Positions 8,830 through 19,014 of a stretch of DNA of 64,000 nucleotides are shown here, in pieces (the stretch's first letter is position 1; every line of letters begins with the position of its first letter). The stretch comes from Xanthobacter dioxanivorans (GTDB taxonomy: Bacteria; Pseudomonadota; Alphaproteobacteria; Rhizobiales; Xanthobacteraceae). A model generated the notes under the pieces. The model had not been told where the DNA came from, did not search any database, and saw nothing but the letters and a program-made list of their open reading frames with translations. The position numbers and the translations under genes are program-made. The stretch covers positions 2,894,501 to 2,958,500 of the forward strand of contig NZ_CP063362.1 in the NCBI RefSeq assembly GCF_016807805.1. Reading direction: 5' to 3'.

Positions 8830-9726
8830 ATGCTCTCCACCCGCCAGCTTCGCTATTTCGACGCCCTGTCCCGGCACCTCCATTTCGGGCGCGCGGCGAA
8901 GGAGTGCGCCGTGACCCAGCCGGCTTTGTCCATGCAGATCCGCGAGATGGAGGACATGCTGGGGGTGCGCCTCGTCGAGCGCGGACAGGGCGGAGTCCGC
9001 CTCACCGTGGTGGGGGAGGAGGCGGCGGCGCGGGCCCGCGGCGTGCTCGCCGCCTTGGGCGACATGGAGCGCACCATTCGCGATCGTGGCCACCTGCTGG
9101 AGGGCCGGCTGCGCCTCGGCGTCATCGCCTCCATCGCCCCCTATCTCCTGCCGCGCCTCCTGCCGGAGATGGCGCGCCGCTATCCCGGCGTCGAGATCGC
9201 GCTCAGGGAGAGCCAGACCGACCAGCTGGTGGCCGACCTCGCCCATGGCGACCTCGACCTCGTCGTCCTCAGCCTGCCGGTGGAGCACCCGGCGCTGGAG
9301 ACCCTGGCCCTGTTCGATGATCCCTTCTTCCTCGCCGTCCCGGAGGCGTCCGACGCCTTTCCGGAAGAGCTGGCCTCCGCCGACCGGATCCTCGCCGACG
9401 ACCTCCTGCTGCTGGAGGACGGCCACTGCTTCCGCGACCAGGCGCTCAACGTCTGCCGCAAGGTGGACGAGAAGCGCCTGAGGCGCTTCGGCGCCTCCAG
9501 CCTCTCCACCCTGGCCCAGCTGGTGGCCAACGGGCAGGGCGTGACGCTGCTGCCGGAGATGTTCGTGTCCTCGGAGGGCGGGCGCATCCCGCGGGTGCGG
9601 CTGCTGCCGTTTCCCGATCCGGTGCCGACCCGCACCATCGGCCTCGTCTGGCGGCGGACGCTTCCCTTCCGCGACGACGTGGACGCGGTCGCCGCCATGG
9701 TCAAGGCCTGCCGCCCCGGCGGGTGA
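8830..9726 (+). CDS. oxyR: OxyR-type LysR regulator of the peroxide response
   Basis: A 298-residue LysR-family activator. The N-terminal winged helix-turn-helix (about residues 1-60, [20 protein letters not shown]) precedes the effector domain. That domain has the signature [15 protein letters not shown], with Cys200 and Cys209 at the places of the redox pair C199/C208 of E. coli OxyR. H2O2 would oxidise them to a disulfide and switch on antioxidant genes. No catalase or peroxiredoxin gene is adjacent, so its targets lie elsewhere. It is probably monocistronic; purM starts 104 bp later. Confidence 0.92.
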   Translation: MLSTRQLRYFDALSRHLHFGRAAKECAVTQPALSMQIREMEDMLGVRLVERGQGGVRLTVVGEEAAARARGVLAALGDMERTIRDRGHLLEGRLRLGVIASIAPYLLPRLLPEMARRYPGVEIALRESQTDQLVADLAHGDLDLVVLSLPVEHPALETLALFDDPFFLAVPEASDAFPEELASADRILADDLLLLEDGHCFRDQALNVCRKVDEKRLRRFGASSLSTLAQLVANGQGVTLLPEMFVSSEGGRIPRVRLLPFPDPVPTRTIGLVWRRTLPFRDDVDAVAAMVKACRPGG

Positions 9727-9830
9727 GGGTCAATCGCCTTCGCGCGGACGGAAGGGGCGCAGGGTTGCGCTTGGCCGCCTTGCTTTGCCCGGCATTCAAA
9801 GCTAAGCCCCGCGCAAAGACGGGGACCTTT

Positions 9831-10900
<1,070 letters not shown>

Positions 10901-10904
<4 letters not shown>

Positions 10905-11572
10905 CCGGCCGCTCCAACGGCGCGCAGCCGAAGCGCACCGCCGTCCTCATCTCCGGGCGCGGCTCCAACATGGCGGCGCTGGTGCGCGCGGCCGAGCAGC
11001 CGGACTTTCCGGCCGAGATCGCCCTCGTGCTTTCCAACCGCGCCGATGCCCCCGGGCTCGACTTCGCCAAGGAACACGGCATCCCGACTTTGGTGCTGAG
11101 CCACAAGGACTATTCGGATCGCGTCGCCTTCGACGCGGCGCTGGATGCGCACCTGAAGGCCGAGGGCATCGAGATCGTCTGCCTCGCCGGCTTCATGCGC
11201 CTGCTCACGCCGTGGCTGGTGGAGCGCTGGCGCGACCGGATGATCAACGTGCATCCCTCCCTGCTGCCGAGCTTCAAGGGCCTGCACACCCACGAGCGGG
11301 CGCTGGAGGCCGGGGTGCGGGTGCACGGCTGCACCGTGCATTTCGTGCGCGCCGAGATGGACGAGGGGCCGATCATCCTCCAGGCGGTGGTGCCCATCGA
11401 GGCCGACGATACCCCCGACGCGCTGGCCGACCGGGTGCTGGCACAGGAGCACGTCATCTATCCCAAGGGCCTCGAGCTCCTCGCCTCCGGCCGGCTGACG
11501 GTGGCCGAGGAGCGGGTGCTGATCGAAGGCGCGCGCGGCGGCCTCGCGCCGCTGGTGCTGCCGGTGGTGTGA
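10901..11572 (+). CDS. purN: Phosphoribosylglycinamide formyltransferase
   Basis: A 223-residue GAR transformylase using 10-formyltetrahydrofolate, the third step of purine synthesis. The catalytic trio is visible: Asn116 and His118 in INVHPSLLP, and Asp154 in AEMDEGPII. The GxGSN phosphate loop ([10 protein letters not shown]) is near residue 19. It overlaps purM by 4 bp, so the two form an operon. The gene ends at the edge of a palindromic element, and the next gene converges. Confidence 0.97.
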
Positions 11573-11573
11573 G

Positions 11574-11786
11574 GGGCCTTAGGACCGATCGACATTCAGT
11601 GTCCGCGCTTTTCTTCGGATGCCGTCATGCCCGGGCTTGTCCCGGGCATCCACGCCGCACCGCTGGCGCCGGCCTGCGAGGATATGTGCCCGGCCCAACC
11701 GCGTGGGATGGCCGGGACAAGCCCGGCCGCAATGGTGGTGTAGGGAGGGCGTCGGTCGATTTGAATGTCGATCGGTCCTAAGGCCC
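11574..11786. repeat. 213-bp palindromic element with 25-bp perfect terminal inverted repeats (MITE-like)
   Basis: The left arm 11574-11598 and right arm 11762-11786 are exact reverse complements (core TTAGGACCGATCGACATTCA). With a 2-nt bulge the pairing continues outward into GTGAGG (11569-11574) and CCTCAC (11789-11794). Inside lie two facing copies of a stem-loop family: one at 11622-11652 and a diverged inverted copy around 11704-11730. The element fills the gap between convergent purN and the DUF4239 gene. It encodes nothing convincing. A non-autonomous mobile element or an extended bidirectional terminator both fit. Confidence 0.7.
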
Positions 11787-11790
11787 TGCC

Positions 11791-12627
11791 TCACTTCAGC
11801 CGCGCCTCCATCTGGCCCAGCACCTTCACGATGGGCGCTGGGGCGATGCTGACGTCGCCCTGGAACGGCCGGTCGAAGATGAAGAGCAGGGCCGCCAGCA
11901 GCCCCAGCCCCGTCACGTAGACGATCGGCAGCGGGTGGCGCGCGGTCGAGCCCTGCAGGCAGGCGCCGCAGGCGAAGAGCAGGGCGAAGAGCAGGGCCAG
12001 CACCCACCAGATCACGTCCGGCAGCCCGCCATGGGCTACGCCGAGCCGGTTGGCGCGGTCGTCCTGCATGTCGTCGAAATTCTTGTCCACGTCGCTGGCG
12101 GCGCGCGCGTCCGTCGGCAGTCTGGCGACCAGAGCCTCCACCGAGAGGTGGAGCTGGTTGAGGGCCTGCACCGTGGCGCGGGGTTCGCTCTCTCCGTCGT
12201 GGAGCGCGGGCCATTCGTCGCTGACCACGGACCGCACATAGTCGCGTAGGGCGAGGCGCGCGGATCGCGCCTCCTCGGTGGCAGGCGCGCCGGCGAGCGC
12301 GCGGTCGAGCTGGAAGATGTTGGTGGCTTCCCGGGCGACGTTCACGTCGACGGCGCGGAACTGTCCGATGCTCTGCACCAGGGAGAAGCTCAGGAACACG
12401 CCGGTGAGCGGCCCCAGAACCTTGAAGGTGTCGAGCACCGCGCTGGCGCGCTCATCCTCGCCCGTGCGGGGCAGGAAGCGCCGCCCGAGCCGGCGTGACA
12501 GGATGAGCAGAGCCAGCATCACGCCCGAGAAGCTCAGGACGATGGCAATGTTGGGCCATTGCGCCACGCGGTCGGCAAAGGCGGCGAGCATCGCGGCGGG
12601 ACATCCCGGATTGTGGTGGAAAGACAC
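11791..12627 (-). CDS. DUF4239 (bestrophin-like domain) membrane protein
   Basis: 278 residues with two hydrophobic segments near the N-terminus (about 26-44 and 70-90). A soluble central region contains REATNIFQLDR and RLALRDYVRSVVSDEWPAL, and two C-terminal membrane segments lie at about 205-250. The four-helix layout and the central ALRDY/EW motifs match DUF4239, a family described as bestrophin-like but of unproven function. The gene converges on purN and is followed upstream on the same strand by the molybdopterin oxidoreductase, 45 bp away. Confidence 0.75.
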   Translation of the reverse strand: MSFHHNPGCPAAMLAAFADRVAQWPNIAIVLSFSGVMLALLILSRRLGRRFLPRTGEDERASAVLDTFKVLGPLTGVFLSFSLVQSIGQFRAVDVNVAREATNIFQLDRALAGAPATEEARSARLALRDYVRSVVSDEWPALHDGESEPRATVQALNQLHLSVEALVARLPTDARAASDVDKNFDDMQDDRANRLGVAHGGLPDVIWWVLALLFALLFACGACLQGSTARHPLPIVYVTGLGLLAALLFIFDRPFQGDVSIAPAPIVKVLGQMEARLK

Positions 12628-12672
12628 CGCCTTGTAGTGCAGGTGGCATGGCGGCGTCCACCGCCGTTGCGA

Positions 12673-14795
12673 TCAGCCGGCCGGGAGCCTCGCGATGCGC
12701 ACCCGGTTGTCGTGGAAGGCGGCGCCGCCCACCGGGGCGACCGGATCGGCGCCAGTGAGGGTGTTGATGCCGCGCCCGCCGTGATGGGCGCGGGCCGGCT
12801 GGATCTGCTCCGACACCACCACGCCCCGCCGCAGCCCGTCGAACAGGCGCACCGCCAGCACCACGCACCCGCGCGGATTGCTCACCTCCACCTGCTCGCC
12901 CTCCGCCACGCCGAGCGCCGCCGCGTCCTGCGGGTGGATGAGCAAGGAGGGCGGCCCCTCCCGCGCGGCGGAGGTGGGCGTCTCGGTGAAGGAGGAGTTG
13001 AGGAAGTTGCGCGCCGGCGCCGTCACCAAGCGGAAGGGGTGCTCGGCGGTGGCGTCCTCGATCACCGCCCAGTGGTCGGGCAGGGCCGGCATGTCGGCCA
13101 CGGGACCGAACTTGGCCGGGGCGGGAAAGCCGAGGTTGGCCCAGTCCACCGCGAAGTGGAAGCGCTTGTCGCGATGGCCGAAGCCGTTCAGGAAGTGGGC
13201 CTCCTCGAAGCTCTGCGCCACGTCGATGAAGCGGGCCGTCTCCAGCGCGTCCAGCGGCGCGCGCCCGGTCTCGCGCAGGGTCCAGTCGATGAGCTCGCGC
13301 GGGCTCATGGCGAAGCCGGGATGCTCCGCCCCCACGCGCCGCGCCAGCGCGCAGACGACCTCGTGGTTGGAGCGGCATTCGCCCGGCGGCTCCACCAGCT
13401 TCGGCCCGAGCTGGATGTGGGGATGCCCGCCCGCCTGGTAGAGGTCGTCATGCTCGGTGAACATGGTGGCGGGCAGGACGATGTCGGCCATCTGCGCCGT
13501 GTCGGTCATGAACTGCTCGTGCACGGCGACGAACAGGTCCTCGCGCGCGAAGCCGGCCCGCACCTTCTCCTGCTCCGGCGCGACGGCGAGGGGATTGGTG
13601 TTCTGGATGAACAGCGCCTTCACCGGCGGCCCGCCGGCGAGCGCATCCTCTTCGCCCATGAGGATGGGCCCGATGCGGGACTGGTCGAGCTGGCGGGTGG
13701 CCGGATCGAGCCGGTCGAGCCCCTCGATCATCCCTTGCGCCAGCGGTAGGTACCCGACAGGGAGTGCAGGGCGCCGCCGCCTTCGTGCTGCCAGGCGCCC
13801 GTCACCACCGGGATGGAGGCGACCGCATGCATGCTCACCGCCCCGTTGCGGCTGCGCGAGAGGCCGTAGCCGATGCGGAAGAAGGCGCGGGGCGTGGTGC
13901 CCACCAGCCGCGCGTAGGCCTCGATCTCCTCCGCGGCCAGCCCGCAGATGGCGGCGGCCCAGGCCGGGGTGCGGGACTTCAGGTGGGCTTCGAGCGCCTC
14001 GACGTCGCGGGCATAGCGCTCCAAATAGGCGCGGTCGGCATGGCCGTCGCGGAACAGCACGTGCATGACGGCGCAGGCGAGCGCCCCGTCCGTGCCCGGG
14101 CGGATGAGCAGCGCCATGTCCGCCTGCTCCATGGTGGGGGTGCGATAGACGTCCACCACCGCGATCTTCGCCGCGCGCTCCTTCCGCGCCTTCACCGCGT
14201 GGGTCATGACGTTGACCTGGGTGGAGACGGCGTTGTTGCCCCACAGGGTGACGAGGTCGGAGACCGCCATCTCGCGCGGGTCGGCGCCGGAGATGCGGCC
14301 GGCGCCGGCCATGTAGCCGCTCCAGGCCGGGTTGACGCAGATGGTGGCGAAGAAGCGCGAATAGCCCTTGGCATGGGTCAGCCGGTTGATGCCGTCGCGC
14401 ATCACCAGGCCCATGGTGCCGGCATAGAAATAAGGCCACACGGACTGCGCGCCGTGCTCCCGCTCGGCCATCAGCAGCGCCTCGGCGATGCGGTCGAGGG
14501 CCTCGTCCCAGGAAATGCGGGCGAACTGCCCGGAGCCCTTCGGCCCGGTGCGCAGCAGCGGGTGGGTGAGGCGGTCCGGGTGGTTTGCCCGCTCGGCATA
14601 CCGAGCCACCTTCGCGCAGATGATTCCGGCGGTGTAGGTCTGCGCCTTGGCGCCGCGCACGCGGCCGATGCGGCCGTCCGCGCCGATATCCACCTCGAGG
14701 GCGCAGGTGGAGGGGCAGTCATGCGGGCAGGTGGAGGCGCGTGTCGTCACGGCGCCGGTGGGGGCGGGGGACGTGTTCGGGGCATGCACGTTCAT
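12673..14795 (-). pseudogene. Molybdopterin oxidoreductase, reading frame broken once near 13730
   Basis: Two consecutive frames make one roughly 707-residue member of the Mo-bisMGD oxidoreductase family. Codons 14795-13728 give the N-terminal half, with the Fe-S cysteines in CPHDCPSTCAL and ICAKVARY. The frame from 13731 to 12673 gives the C-terminal half, with NTNPLAVAPEQ, MTDTAQMADIVLPATMFTE and the C-terminal molydopterin dinucleotide-binding domain (EQVEVSNPRGCV). The first frame stops at a TGA that overlaps an ATG of the second (ATGA at 13728-13731). Adding one G in the AAGGGA run restores a continuous protein (TYRWRKGMIEGLDRLD). It is either a real 1-bp deletion, a sequencing error or a split but translated pair. 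The electron partner and substrate are unknown. Confidence 0.75.
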
Positions 14796-14807
14796 GCGGG
14801 CAGGATA

Positions 14808-14836
14808 AAGGGGGCGACGGCTGCCGTCGCCCCCTT
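14808..14836. terminator. Intrinsic terminator-like hairpin between terC and the molybdopterin gene
   Basis: A perfect 14-bp stem, AAGGGGGCGACGGC (14808-14821) pairing with 14823-14836, flanked by TTTT on the plus strand and CTTTAT on the minus strand. It lies 22 bp after the stop codon of the first terC and should separate it from the downstream oxidoreductase. Confidence 0.75.
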
Positions 14837-14858
14837 TTCAAGGCATCCCGGGCGGCGA

Positions 14859-15596
14859 TCAGGCCCCGTGCCCGGCCTCCGCGCCGCGGGAGCGGCCCCG
14901 CAGCAGGTAGCCCGCGGCCAGCACGACGACCGCGCCGGTGACGCTGGCCAGGTAATGGGGCAGGGCGGCCGGATGGACGCCGTGGTCGTCCACCTTCACC
15001 AGCGAGGGGTCGAAATGCTGCAGGTAGCTGAGCGCCATCACGTCGCCCACCAGCATCTCGCCGGCGATCCAGCCCAAGAGCGCCGCGCCGGCCCAGATGA
15101 GGATGGGGAAGCGGGTGAGCAGGTTGAGCAGCAGCTGCGAGCCGAAGATGATCAGCGGGATGGTGAGAACGAGGCCGAAGACGAACAGCTCCCAGTGCCC
15201 GCGCGCGGCGGCGGCGATGGCCACCACGTTGTCGAGGCTCATCACCGCGTCGGCGATGGCGATGGTGCGCACCGCCTTCCACAGGCTGTCGGAGGCGGCG
15301 ACATCGTGCGCCTCGCCTTCGTGGTCGGTCACCAGCTTGATGGCGATCCAGAACAGCAGAAGGCCGCCCGCTACCTTCAGGAACGGGATGCCGAGCAGCA
15401 CGGTGACGGCGAGGGCGAACAGGATGCGCAGCCCCACCGCCGCGCCGGCGCCGAGCAGGATGCCCCACTTGCGCTGCTTCACCGGCAGCGAGCGGCAGGC
15501 GAGCGCGATGACCACCGCATTGTCACCGGACAGCAGCAGGTCGATCCAGATGATCTGGAGAAGCGAGACCCAGAAGGTTGGTGCCGTAAAATCCAT
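14859..15596 (-). CDS. TerC family integral membrane protein, copy 1
   Basis: A 245-residue inner-membrane protein with about seven helices. It has the two hallmark acidic motifs of the TerC/YkoY/Alx family: LLLSGDNAVVIALACRSLP near the N-terminus and DAVMSLDNVVAIAAAARG in the middle. Members have been tied to tellurite resistance and to manganese export with metalation of secreted proteins; which applies here is not known. The start at 15594-15596 is preceded by GGGAG at suitable spacing; a longer upstream extension would be less family-like. A tandem paralogue lies 164 bp upstream. A shared motif precedes both. Confidence 0.88.
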   Translation of the reverse strand: MDFTAPTFWVSLLQIIWIDLLLSGDNAVVIALACRSLPVKQRKWGILLGAGAAVGLRILFALAVTVLLGIPFLKVAGGLLLFWIAIKLVTDHEGEAHDVAASDSLWKAVRTIAIADAVMSLDNVVAIAAAARGHWELFVFGLVLTIPLIIFGSQLLLNLLTRFPILIWAGAALLGWIAGEMLVGDVMALSYLQHFDPSLVKVDDHGVHPAALPHYLASVTGAVVVLAAGYLLRGRSRGAEAGHGA

Positions 15597-15666
15597 CGTC
15601 TGCTCCCAGCTGCGGATACCGCCGCGGTGCGCCATTTCTGGCGCGCATTACTTTTCCGTGGAATGA

Positions 15667-15695
15667 TGACGCTACGTAAAACTTACGCTACGTCA
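15667..15695 (-). promoter_or_regulatory. Candidate operator/promoter region of the first terC
   Basis: Two copies of ACGCTACGT separated by 11 bp form a 29-bp quasi-palindrome from TGACGC (15667) to ACGTCA (15695). Just upstream in the transcription direction is TATGAT (complement of 15701-15706 region), a good -10. The quasi-palindrome would then overlap the start of the transcript. The same TGACGCTACG string precedes the second terC. No yybP-ykoY-type consensus was found. Confidence 0.45.
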
Positions 15696-15708
15696 ATATC
15701 ATACCAAG

Positions 15709-15729
15709 AAAAAGGGGCCATCCGGCCCC
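15709..15729 (-). terminator. Intrinsic terminator after the second terC
   Basis: Read on the minus strand: GGGGCC, loop GGAT, GGCCCC (15714-15729), then five T residues (15709-15713). It ends transcription of the upstream terC paralogue, so the two terC genes are probably independent units. Confidence 0.8.
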
Positions 15730-15760
15730 GATTTCGATACCCCCGCCGGGGGCGTGCCGC

Positions 15761-16462
15761 CTAGGCGGCGAGGTTGTCGTGGCCGCGCGATGCCTTGTAG
15801 CGCTTCAGGCCGTAGGCCACGGCCACCACCAGTACTGCGCCGACGGCGGAGACGATGCGGTGCAGGTGCTCCGTGGTCTCGGCGCCGATGCGCTCGATCA
15901 CCGCCACGTCGCCGAGCAGCATGTCCCCGGCCACCCAGCCGAGCAAAGCGGCGCCGGCCCAGACCAGCAGCGGGAAGCGGTCGATGAGCGCCATCACCAG
16001 CGAGGAGCCGGCGACGATCAGCGGGATGGAGATGGCGAGGCCGAAGACCAGGAGCCACCAGTTGCCGTCGGCGATGGCGGCGACGGCCACCACGTTGTCG
16101 AGGCTCATGACGATGTCGGCCACGGCCACCGTGCCCACCGCCTTCCACAGGCTGTCGCTGGCCTCGACGCTCTCCTCGCCGGCCTCGTTGGGCGCGGCGA
16201 GGTCGACGGCGATCCACATGAGGGCCAGCGATCCCACCAGCTTCAGCCACGGCAGGGCGAGAAGGGTCGCCACGATGCCGGTGAAGAGAATGCGCAGCAC
16301 CACCGCGACCCCCGCGCCGAGGACGATGCCCATGCGGCGGGCCTTGTCCGGCAGGGAACGGCAGGCGAGGGCGATGACCACGGCATTGTCCCCCGAGAGG
16401 AGGACGTTGATCCAGATGATCTGCAGCAGTGCGAGCCAGAGCACTGGTGAATCGAGCGACAT
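15761..16462 (-). CDS. TerC family integral membrane protein, copy 2
   Basis: 233 residues, a clear paralogue of the neighbouring TerC protein. The same motifs are present: NVLLSGDNAVVIALACRSLP at the start and VADIVMSLDNVVAVAAIADG in the middle. The two diverge mostly in the loop after the fourth helix and at the C-terminus (KRYKASRGHDNLAA). The inferred role is membrane metal transport or metal-stress protection, as for copy 1. It has its own terminator and its own copy of the TGACGCTACG motif upstream, so the two genes may answer to the same regulator. Confidence 0.88.
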   Translation of the reverse strand: MSLDSPVLWLALLQIIWINVLLSGDNAVVIALACRSLPDKARRMGIVLGAGVAVVLRILFTGIVATLLALPWLKLVGSLALMWIAVDLAAPNEAGEESVEASDSLWKAVGTVAVADIVMSLDNVVAVAAIADGNWWLLVFGLAISIPLIVAGSSLVMALIDRFPLLVWAGAALLGWVAGDMLLGDVAVIERIGAETTEHLHRIVSAVGAVLVVAVAYGLKRYKASRGHDNLAA

Positions 16463-16518
16463 GGTTCCTACCCCGGACCTTATGGTATTCTGCGTCTGGT
16501 GCGCCGTATTTTGGATTT

Positions 16519-16530
16519 TGACGCTACGCT
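16519..16530 (-). promoter_or_regulatory. Copy of the TGACGCTACG motif upstream of the second terC
   Basis: TGACGCTACGCT at 16519-16530 lies 57 bp upstream of the second terC start. It matches the left half of the quasi-palindrome in front of the first terC. The right half is degenerate (AGCTTCCGTTAAG). It is a candidate binding site for one shared regulator; the identity of that regulator is unknown. Confidence 0.35.
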
Positions 16531-16621
16531 AGCTTCCGTTAAGTCCGCTCACAACAAAAACCGGACACCGCAGCGCACAAATCGATCGCGCGCTGCGGCA
16601 TGGGTCAAGAGCTGCCGGGGT

Positions 16622-17044
16622 TCAGCCGACGATCTCGTTGCCGGAGAAGAACTGGGCGATTTCCGCCGCCGCATTCTCCACGCTGTCGGAGCCGTGCGCG
16701 GAGTTCGCCTCGATGGATTCGGCGAACAGCTTGCGGATGGTGCCGTCCGCCGCATTGGCGGGATTGGTGGCGCCCATGACCTCGCGGTACTTGGCCACGG
16801 CGTCCTCGCCTTCCAGCACCTGGACCACCACCGGCCCCGAGGTCATGAAGGACACGAGATCGCCGAAGAAGGGGCGCGCGCTGTGCACGGCGTAGAAGGT
16901 CTCCGCCTGCGCCTTCGTCATCGCGATGCGCTTCTGGGCGACGATGCGCAGGCCTGCATTTTCGATGACGGCATTGATGGCGCCGGTCAGGTTCCGACGC
17001 GTCGCGTCGGGCTTGATGATCGAGAAAGTGCGCTCGATCGCCAT
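16622..17044 (-). CDS. ndk: Nucleoside diphosphate kinase
   Basis: A 140-residue NDP kinase that balances NTP pools by passing phosphate through a phosphohistidine. The active-site His117 lies in SAHGSDS. The N-terminal [11 protein letters not shown] motif and the [15 protein letters not shown] nucleotide-binding loop are intact and the length is standard. It appears monocistronic. Confidence 0.97.
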   Translation of the reverse strand: MAIERTFSIIKPDATRRNLTGAINAVIENAGLRIVAQKRIAMTKAQAETFYAVHSARPFFGDLVSFMTSGPVVVQVLEGEDAVAKYREVMGATNPANAADGTIRKLFAESIEANSAHGSDSVENAAAEIAQFFSGNEIVG

Positions 17045-17223
17045 GGGGAACCGTCCTGTCTGTTCTGGAATGGGAAGGCCGCGGGCGGTCCGCGGATGGC
17101 GCGGCTCTTAGCAGCCGCAGGGTGACGGGGCAAGGGACGGCGGGGCGAAGGCGCCGCCGCGCGACCGGGTGCGGGGCCCGGACCTGGCGGGCGGCGCGGC
17201 GCTTTTGCCCGTTTCGGCGGCCC

Positions 17224-17853
17224 TCACCCCTGCCGCAACACCGTGTCGATGGCGCGTTCCATCGCCTCCGCCCCATCGAAAGCCGCCGGCACGCCGAGCA
17301 CGCGCGGCCAGAACAGGGGCTCCTTGATGGCGCCGAGGAACTGGGCCGCCGCGAGCTGCGGGTCGAGGCCCGGCGCGAGGCGGCCCTCGCCGGCGAGGCT
17401 GGCGAGATAGGCCGACAGGCCCTTGACCGCCGGTTCCTTGCCGGCCGCGAAATAGGCGTGCGAAAGCTCCGGAAAGCGGGGCGCCTCGGCGATGACCAGG
17501 CGCAGCAGGGGGATGACGTCGGGCCGGTCCCAATGCTCGGTCAGCCGGCCCACATAGGCGCGCAGCACCGCGCGCGGATCGCCCGTGGTATCCGACGGGA
17601 GCATGGGGGCGCGGGTGAAATGCGACCAAGCCTCGTCGATCACCGCCCCGAACAGCTCCGCCTTGCTGCTGAAATGCTGGTAGAGCGTGCGCTTGGACAC
17701 CGGCGCGGCGGCGGCGACCGCATCCATGGCGGTGGCTTCGTAGCCTTTTTCCAGGAACAGCCGGCGCGCGGCGGCGCGGATGCGGGCGGCGGTGCCGCGC
17801 GGATCGCGGCGCCGGGGCGCCACCGGGCGGGGCGTGGCGGGATTCATTGACAT
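17224..17853 (-). CDS. TetR/AcrR family regulator divergent from an aldo/keto reductase
   Basis: 209 residues. The N-terminal helix-turn-helix has the TetR signature (RIRAAARRLFLEKGYEATAMDAVAAAAPVSKRTLYQHF split around residues 23-60). The C-terminal ligand domain resembles the AefR-like TetR_C group (PLLRLVIAEAPRFPEL). A second ATG two codons in is an alternative start. It is transcribed away from an aldo/keto reductase gene across a short gap that holds a 23-bp inverted repeat. Control of itself and of the reductase is likely. Confidence 0.85.
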   Translation of the reverse strand: MSMNPATPRPVAPRRRDPRGTAARIRAAARRLFLEKGYEATAMDAVAAAAPVSKRTLYQHFSSKAELFGAVIDEAWSHFTRAPMLPSDTTGDPRAVLRAYVGRLTEHWDRPDVIPLLRLVIAEAPRFPELSHAYFAAGKEPAVKGLSAYLASLAGEGRLAPGLDPQLAAAQFLGAIKEPLFWPRVLGVPAAFDGAEAMERAIDTVLRQG

Positions 17854-17855
17854 AT

Positions 17856-17878
17856 GTAAACGATACGGTGTAGTTTAC
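17856..17878. promoter_or_regulatory. Candidate TetR operator
   Basis: Inverted repeat GTAAAC (17856-17861) and GTTTAC (17873-17878) with an 11-bp spacer, 2 bp upstream of the TetR start codon and 67 bp upstream of the aldo/keto reductase start. Size and place fit a TetR dimer site. Confidence 0.5.
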
Positions 17879-17945
17879 TTGTGTGGCCAGTCCTGTCCGC
17901 GTTGGCCGCCTTCGGTTTCTCCCCTCTCATCATCGTGAGGTCCCC

Positions 17946-18932
17946 ATGGACCACCGTCCTCTCGGTCGCTCGGGTCTTTCCGTGTCCGCCATCGGCCTCG
18001 GCTGCATGGGCATGTCGGAATTCTACGGCCCCAGCGACGACGACCAGTCGCTGGCAACCCTAGCAGCGGCCCTCGACCTCGGCATAAATTTCTTTGATAC
18101 CGCCGACATGTACGGCGTCGGCCACAATGAGCGGCTGCTCGGCCGCTTCCTGAAAGGCCGGCGCGACCAGGTGATCCTCGCCACCAAGTTCGGCAACGTG
18201 CGCGGGCCGAACGGCGAGCGCCTCGGCATCTCCGGCACGCCGGACTATGTGCGCTCCGCCTGCGACGCCAGCCTCGCGCGGCTCGGCATCGACACCATCG
18301 ACCTTTATTACCAGCACCGCGTCGACCCCGAGACCCCCATCGAGGACACGGTTGGCGCCATGAAGGGCCTCGTGGAGGCGGGGAAGGTGCGCTTCCTCGG
18401 CCTGTCCGAATGCTCGGTGGCCACCCTGCGGCGGGCCCATGCGGTGCATCCCATCGCCGCGGTGCAGATCGAATACTCCCTGTGGAGCCGCGAGCCGGAG
18501 GCGGAGATGCTCGATGCCTGCCGCGAGCTCGGCATCGCCTTCGTCGCCTACAGTCCGCTCGGGCGGTCCTTCCTCACCGGCGCGGTCACCAGTCCGGATG
18601 CCCTGGCCGCGGACGATTTCCGCCGCACCAACCCGCGCTTCGTGGGCGAGGCGCTGGCGCAGAACCTCAAGCTCACCGAGGCGCTGGCCGATTTCGCGGC
18701 GCAGAAGGGTGCCACCAGCGCGCAGATCGCCCTCGCCTGGATCCTGAACAAGCAGGACCACGTGATCCCCATCCCCGGCACGCGGCGTGTGGCCTACCTG
18801 AAGGAGAACGTCGCGGCGGCTGCGCTCCGCCTCACCGGCGCCGAGGTGGCGACCCTCGATGCGCTGTTCGCGCCGGCGGCGGTGGCGGGCACGCGCTACC
18901 CGCAGGCGGCGATGGCGCTGCTCGGCCTGTGA
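17946..18932 (+). CDS. Aldo/keto reductase
   Basis: A 328-residue NADPH-dependent (beta/alpha)8 oxidoreductase close to the AKR13/YakC type. The catalytic tetrad can be placed: Asp in DTADMYG with Tyr, Lys in ATKFGN, and His in [15 protein letters not shown]. The C-terminal cofactor motif is [15 protein letters not shown]. The start ATG at 17946 gives the typical [20 protein letters not shown]-terminus. It diverges from a TetR gene that probably controls it. The carbonyl substrate is unknown. Confidence 0.92.
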   Translation: MDHRPLGRSGLSVSAIGLGCMGMSEFYGPSDDDQSLATLAAALDLGINFFDTADMYGVGHNERLLGRFLKGRRDQVILATKFGNVRGPNGERLGISGTPDYVRSACDASLARLGIDTIDLYYQHRVDPETPIEDTVGAMKGLVEAGKVRFLGLSECSVATLRRAHAVHPIAAVQIEYSLWSREPEAEMLDACRELGIAFVAYSPLGRSFLTGAVTSPDALAADDFRRTNPRFVGEALAQNLKLTEALADFAAQKGATSAQIALAWILNKQDHVIPIPGTRRVAYLKENVAAAALRLTGAEVATLDALFAPAAVAGTRYPQAAMALLGL

Positions 18933-19014
18933 GGCCGGCGCGCGCCCCGCGACGATCGCGCGGGGCGCGCGACCCGTCTGGAACGCCCGGGGCTCCCGCC
19001 CGGGCGGGGGGCTC

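Noticed and set aside
13728..13731. Selenocysteine recoding of the in-frame TGA in the molybdopterin oxidoreductase
   Set aside because: After the TGA the same frame does not continue as the family; similarity resumes in another frame, so it is a frameshift and not a Sec codon.
15597..15760. yybP-ykoY manganese riboswitch upstream of terC
   Set aside because: Often found before terC-like genes, but the conserved core could not be found in either leader.
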